Shown one piece after another: positions 61,028 to 64,000 of a stretch of 64,000 nt of DNA. Source of the DNA: Sediminibacterium sp. GTDB taxonomy: Bacteria; Bacteroidota; Bacteroidia; Chitinophagales; Chitinophagaceae. The notes below the pieces were generated by a model, which saw only the letters and a list, made by a program, of their open reading frames with translations, was not told the origin of the DNA and searched no databases. Position 1 is the first letter of the stretch. Every line of letters starts with the position of its first letter. The position numbers and the translations under genes were made by a program. The stretch spans positions 186,001-250,000 of the forward strand of contig JAFWCB010000006.1 in the NCBI GenBank assembly GCA_017537025.1, given 5' to 3'.

Positions 61028-61710
61028 ATTGATGTTTTATTTAGAAGTTGCTTAATAGAACTTGCGTGAGATAGTATAACCATAGGAACTAAAAAAGAAG
61101 GAAGTAATATAAATGGAGCATAAAGAATACCTATATTAGGTTGATCAAAAGCTAACTGCTGAAATGAAGTAGGAAAAGAAAGTATAGAGGTAACCACAAC
61201 ATTAATTACCAGGAGAAGACAAATGATATTCCATAAAATGAGTGCAGTACGGCCTACACGCTTTTTAATAAAGGCAAAATAATACACCAAAGGGGCTGTT
61301 AATCCGGATACTATATCGAAATTCCGACCTTCAAACGTCATCAAATCGGGGATCGCTTTGTGTAAAAAAAGCCAGTATAAAACCAATTCAACCGGTATTC
61401 TTATAATATGGAAAATCGTGAGTATTTTTAGATCAAAAGACCGTAAAAAAGCACTACCTTTTTTAGTAGATATAGTATAGACAAGAGATAACAGTGGTGG
61501 TAGAAGCAATAAAGAAAATCTTGGTGGCATTGCTTTAAAATTGGTATAAAAGCCTGTTAGGGAAATAAGCACTTGTAGTGCAATCCAAATGGCTATAACA
61601 ACCATAAATATTTTTTTAAACCCTGCAGCTTTTATCATAATAAAGTAGGCAACCAGTACAGTAACAATAAATGTTAAGTAAACGTAAATGGGTGGTTGTT
61701 GCATGATCAT
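61024..61710 (-). CDS. Uncharacterised polytopic membrane protein
   Basis: The 228-residue protein has about seven hydrophobic segments (IYVYLTFIVTVLVAYFIMI, FMVVIAIWIALQVLISLTGF, SLLLLPPLLSLVYTI, IPVELVLYWLFLH, LTAPLVYYFAFIKK, LILWNIICLLLVINVVV, YAPFILLPSFLVPMVIL). I do not recognise a family. It starts 1 bp after the methyltransferase stop and overlaps TolC by 4 bp, so it is part of the efflux operon. It could sense or deliver the substrate, or protect the membrane. Confidence 0.7.
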   Translation of the reverse strand: MIMQQPPIYVYLTFIVTVLVAYFIMIKAAGFKKIFMVVIAIWIALQVLISLTGFYTNFKAMPPRFSLLLLPPLLSLVYTISTKKGSAFLRSFDLKILTIFHIIRIPVELVLYWLFLHKAIPDLMTFEGRNFDIVSGLTAPLVYYFAFIKKRVGRTALILWNIICLLLVINVVVTSILSFPTSFQQLAFDQPNIGILYAPFILLPSFLVPMVILSHASSIKQLLNKTSI

Positions 61711-62550
61711 TTATTTAATAGTGGTAAATAATAAGGCTGTGAATGATGTATATAAAGGGAAATCTCCTAAGTGAGCTGCAAACTCATAAGTAAGTTTATC
61801 TTGTATATCATGGATTTTATCCGGATTACTCTTTAGCATTATTTCTTTTATTGGCAAACCGTGTATAAAACCTTTTGCAGCATCTGCAGCCGAACTGATA
61901 GAGCTAGTTATTTTAACGGTATCAACCGTACAATTATCGAATCCTGCATCTTGGAGTTGCTGTTGTACCGCGGGAACAAAACTGCTTGAGAATGGACCGA
62001 CTTTATGTGATAAAGCAGGTAATTGACCTACAAATTGCATCATTACCTGATTGGTAATCTGCCAAATTTTGTTCTCTTCTAATGGTGCCCAAACGTTGAA
62101 TATAAACTGGCCGCCGGGTTTTAGTACCCGTCTTATTTCAGAGAACCCTCTGATTTTGTCTTGAAGAAACATGATTCCAAACTGACAAACTATCAAATCA
62201 AAACTGTTATCAGTATAAGGAATATCTGCAATATCAACCTGCTGCCATACTAAATTCGCGGCTTTTACTTTTTTTTGTGCAACCTCCAACATATCAACAC
62301 TGATATCAGTAGCTATAATATTTGTAGTGTCTGAAAATAATTCGGATAAGTATTGAGTTACTCTTCCGGTTCCGGCAGCTAACTCAAGTACTTTCCCATT
62401 TTCTGTATGTGTTATTCGAGTAACAATATTTCTCGCGAAAGGCTCAAAAATGAAATCACCTAAAACTGATTCATAAATCTCCGGAATAGATCCCACGAAA
62501 TCAAGTGTGGATAATTCTTGTGATGCTGTATTATTTTTAAATCTTTCCAT
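61711..62550 (-). CDS. Class I SAM-dependent methyltransferase, first gene of the efflux operon
   Basis: The 279-residue protein has the UbiE/BioC-like Rossmann fold: motif I VLELAAGTGRVTQYL, acid Asp in IIATDISVDML, FDLIVCQFGIMFLQD and ILKPGGQFIFNVW-like segment. It would methylate a small molecule, perhaps the pump substrate. It begins the 62550-54329 run (methyltransferase, membrane protein, TolC, adaptor, permease, DUF2147, SDR), with gaps of at most 23 bp. A 6-bp inverted repeat TTATCA/TGATAA lies just upstream (62555-62574). Confidence 0.9.
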   Translation of the reverse strand: MERFKNNTASQELSTLDFVGSIPEIYESVLGDFIFEPFARNIVTRITHTENGKVLELAAGTGRVTQYLSELFSDTTNIIATDISVDMLEVAQKKVKAANLVWQQVDIADIPYTDNSFDLIVCQFGIMFLQDKIRGFSEIRRVLKPGGQFIFNVWAPLEENKIWQITNQVMMQFVGQLPALSHKVGPFSSSFVPAVQQQLQDAGFDNCTVDTVKITSSISSAADAAKGFIHGLPIKEIMLKSNPDKIHDIQDKLTYEFAAHLGDFPLYTSFTALLFTTIK

Positions 62551-62680
62551 TGTATTATCATTTTAATTTGATAACACAAAGGAAGAAAGATGCTATAAGA
62601 AAGAGGCTTTCTCAGGGCAAGAAGTGAATTGCTATATGAAAAGAAATGACTTGTCATAAGACAAGTGAGAGAATTATCTG

Positions 62681-63265
62681 TTATTTACTCCCGAAATCTC
62701 GTCTGATTCTACTTAAAGAGGTATCGGTAATATTAAGATAGGAGGCAATATGCCTTAATTGGGCAATCTGAAATATTTCAGGTTCTGTTTGCATTAAATG
62801 GGCATACCGTTCTTCTGCAGAAAGATTTATTAAACGCATAGTCCTATCCTTAAAAAGGATGTATTCTTTTGCCAGCATAGCTCTGCCAAACTCGCGCCAT
62901 AAAGGGTATTCATGAAAAATCTTATCAACGGTTTGATAGTTACCATAATAACCTTTGATCTTAGTTAAGGCTATGATATTTTCAAGCGAAGGTTTTTGTT
63001 GAAAAAAAGAGGCCACATCAAAAATCAATCTTGGAGGGCCATAAAATGCGGTTGTTACCTCATCGCCGTTTTCATTGAAAGTATAACATCTAAAGTGCCC
63101 TTCCAGTAAAATCATGCTCCCACTAATTTTTCCTTGCTTTAAAAAATATTCTCCTTTTTCAAGCTCAAATTCTTCTAAACTATCAATAATGGTATTCAAA
63201 CCTTCATCACTAACAGGGAAGTTGGGAATAGCAGATTTAACAAATTGCGAAAAAGATGCTTTCAT
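62681..63265 (-). CDS. Crp/Fnr-family transcriptional regulator
   Basis: The 194-residue protein has the cyclic-nucleotide-binding-like beta roll (ELEKGEYFLKQGKISGSMILLEGHFRCY, GDEVTTAFYGPPRLIFDVASF), a long central helix and a C-terminal helix-turn-helix (LRHIASYLNITDTSLSRIRRDF). The key cAMP-binding residues are not obvious. It belongs to the large Bacteroidota Crp/Fnr group that responds to unknown signals. It lies 130 bp upstream of the methyltransferase gene on the same strand and is a candidate regulator of that operon. Confidence 0.9.
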   Translation of the reverse strand: MKASFSQFVKSAIPNFPVSDEGLNTIIDSLEEFELEKGEYFLKQGKISGSMILLEGHFRCYTFNENGDEVTTAFYGPPRLIFDVASFFQQKPSLENIIALTKIKGYYGNYQTVDKIFHEYPLWREFGRAMLAKEYILFKDRTMRLINLSAEERYAHLMQTEPEIFQIAQLRHIASYLNITDTSLSRIRRDFGSK

Positions 63266-63358
63266 CAGGTGTAAACAATTTCAACGAATTTATATAAATA
63301 ATCCTGAGATTATTCACCCATAAAATATAAAAAAATTGACTTTTAGGGATCTATATAT

Positions 63359-63709
63359 TTATTTCTTACTTGCGGAGTAAGTCCATAAAGCCCCCAGTAA
63401 ATCTATACTGCCTATTAGTGCCAACATATAGGATTGTTTAAAAACAAATACAAAAATGACGGTCATCACAAAGAAAAATAACCTGCCTACGATCGTTGCT
63501 TTATAAAATTCTTCTTGATGATGTAAAGATGAATAATAGTAGTATATACCTGTAGTAAACGTGAAAAGCCCCAACATTCTAATCCATATCTCTTTGGTTT
63601 CAGCGAACTGAAAAATACCTAAAAGTGTATTGGGAATGAATACCATACCGGCACCCATCAGGAAAAGGTAAAAGCTATAAACGCGGATCGTTAAGGATGT
63701 TTTATGCAT
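63359..63709 (-). CDS. Small four-helix membrane protein
   Basis: The 116-residue protein has four hydrophobic segments (IRVYSFYLFLMGAGMVFIP, IRMLGLFTFTTGIYYYYSSL, IVGRLFFFVMTVIFVFVF, MLALIGSIDLLGALWTYS). I do not recognise a defined family. It begins 1 bp downstream of the partial SDR gene (stop at 63711) and so is probably co-transcribed with it. No signal peptide beyond the first helix. Confidence 0.65.
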   Translation of the reverse strand: MHKTSLTIRVYSFYLFLMGAGMVFIPNTLLGIFQFAETKEIWIRMLGLFTFTTGIYYYYSSLHHQEEFYKATIVGRLFFFVMTVIFVFVFKQSYMLALIGSIDLLGALWTYSASKK

Positions 63710-63710
63710 A

Positions 63711-64000
63711 TTATTTTGCTTTATCTTGAATTTTACGGGTTATTTTAACTACTACTGCTCGTGGTGTAAATCGCACGGAATTAGCCATTATCCAATTCAT
63801 GAAACCATGAATGGCAACAGTTTTACCCTTCATCATAGCTTTATACCCATACTCAGCAACTTCTTTTGATGTAGGTAGTTTTTTCCCTTTAACCAAATTA
63901 CTTTCTTCCATAGCTGCTGCCGCTTGAAATCCGCTTTCCGTAGCGCCCGGACAAAGTGCTGTGATAGTAACCCCTTTATCTCTTACTTCATTATCAACTG
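63711..64000 (-). CDS. Short-chain dehydrogenase, 5' truncated by the window end
   Basis: The frame is open to base 64000, giving 95 visible residues of the C-terminal part. The segment GVTITALCPGATESGFQAAA is the SDR motif around the conserved PG after the active site. The extension KGKTVAIHGFMNWIMANSVRFTPRAVVVKI resembles the end of the SDR at 54329-55108 (GxxNW, RxTP), so the two are paralogues of the DltE-like group. The start codon, cofactor motif and catalytic residues are beyond the window. It is followed directly by the small membrane-protein gene. Confidence 0.85.
   Translation of the reverse strand, partial: VDNEVRDKGVTITALCPGATESGFQAAAAMEESNLVKGKKLPTSKEVAEYGYKAMMKGKTVAIHGFMNWIMANSVRFTPRAVVVKITRKIQDKAK

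Noticed and set aside
1-64000. tRNA, rRNA, CRISPR, prophage, transposase or integron features
   Set aside because: All gaps were read on both strands; none shows a cloverleaf, regular spacer array or transposase-like frame. The right end is accessory by gene content, but I see no mobility genes.

Overview
The window comes from the chromosome of an AT-rich member of the Bacteroidota, most likely a Chitinophagaceae-type organism. The evidence is lineage-typical families (type IX secretion protein PorQ, DUF4270 and LruC lipoproteins, GSCFA, a TonB receptor with a carboxypeptidase-like N-domain, a stand-alone glycogen-synthase-like half protein, DUF2851), few Shine-Dalgarno sequences, and several matches to the Bacteroidota promoter (TTG/TTTG, about 19-22 nt, TANNTTTG). 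It is mostly a housekeeping region with one accessory-looking right end. I found no tRNA, rRNA, CRISPR array, IS element, prophage or recognisable riboswitch.

1-12.4 kb: the 3' part of a tricorn-like secreted protease, a SnoaL-like protein, a multi-PAS sensor without an ATPase domain, a phosphodiester glycosidase, lipA, a secreted protein, an OsmC protein, DUF2851, maf, a UbiA prenyltransferase, kdsC, and an iscX-ferredoxin pair. A 540-bp gap follows with only two doubtful micro-ORFs.

12.8-25.7 kb: an LruC lipoprotein, a DUF2520 reductase-like protein, an alpha/beta hydrolase, topA, a fatty acid desaturase, a SirB1-like protein, a second OsmC protein, ogt, a TraB/TIKI-like protein, a GSCFA protein and an HMG-CoA-lyase-like gene whose catalytic N-terminus lies upstream of its only usable ATG.

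25.7-37.4 kb: leftward rlmB, a Nudix hydrolase, metK, DUF4270 and a GT5 N-lobe protein. Divergent from these is a rightward run, panC-panD-membrane protein-heptose adenylyltransferase-ppk1-ppx-panB, which combines pantothenate synthesis with polyphosphate turnover.

37.5-48.8 kb: a LytS/LytTR two-component pair, an ALDH7-type dehydrogenase, a GAF-PAS histidine kinase, then leftward porQ, lon, a tiny repetitive lipoprotein, der and era. The clearest terminators and promoter of the window are here.

48.9-64 kb (accessory): a three-gene catabolic-looking cluster (ferredoxin-fold secreted protein, AhpD-like protein, an SDR resembling mycofactocin-coupled dehydrogenases) sits behind a perfect 14-bp inverted repeat. 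A TonB receptor and a MarR regulator diverge from an intergenic region with three copies of an AACAATATTGTT palindrome. A tight seven-gene leftward operon then encodes a methyltransferase, a membrane protein, TolC, an adaptor and an RND pump (tripartite efflux), DUF2147 and an SDR. It is followed by a Crp/Fnr regulator, a small membrane protein and a second SDR cut by the window end.

The most unusual non-coding signal is a recurring architecture in which a TAG stop codon forms the first triplet of a degenerate micro-repeat filling the following gap. It is seen after five genes.
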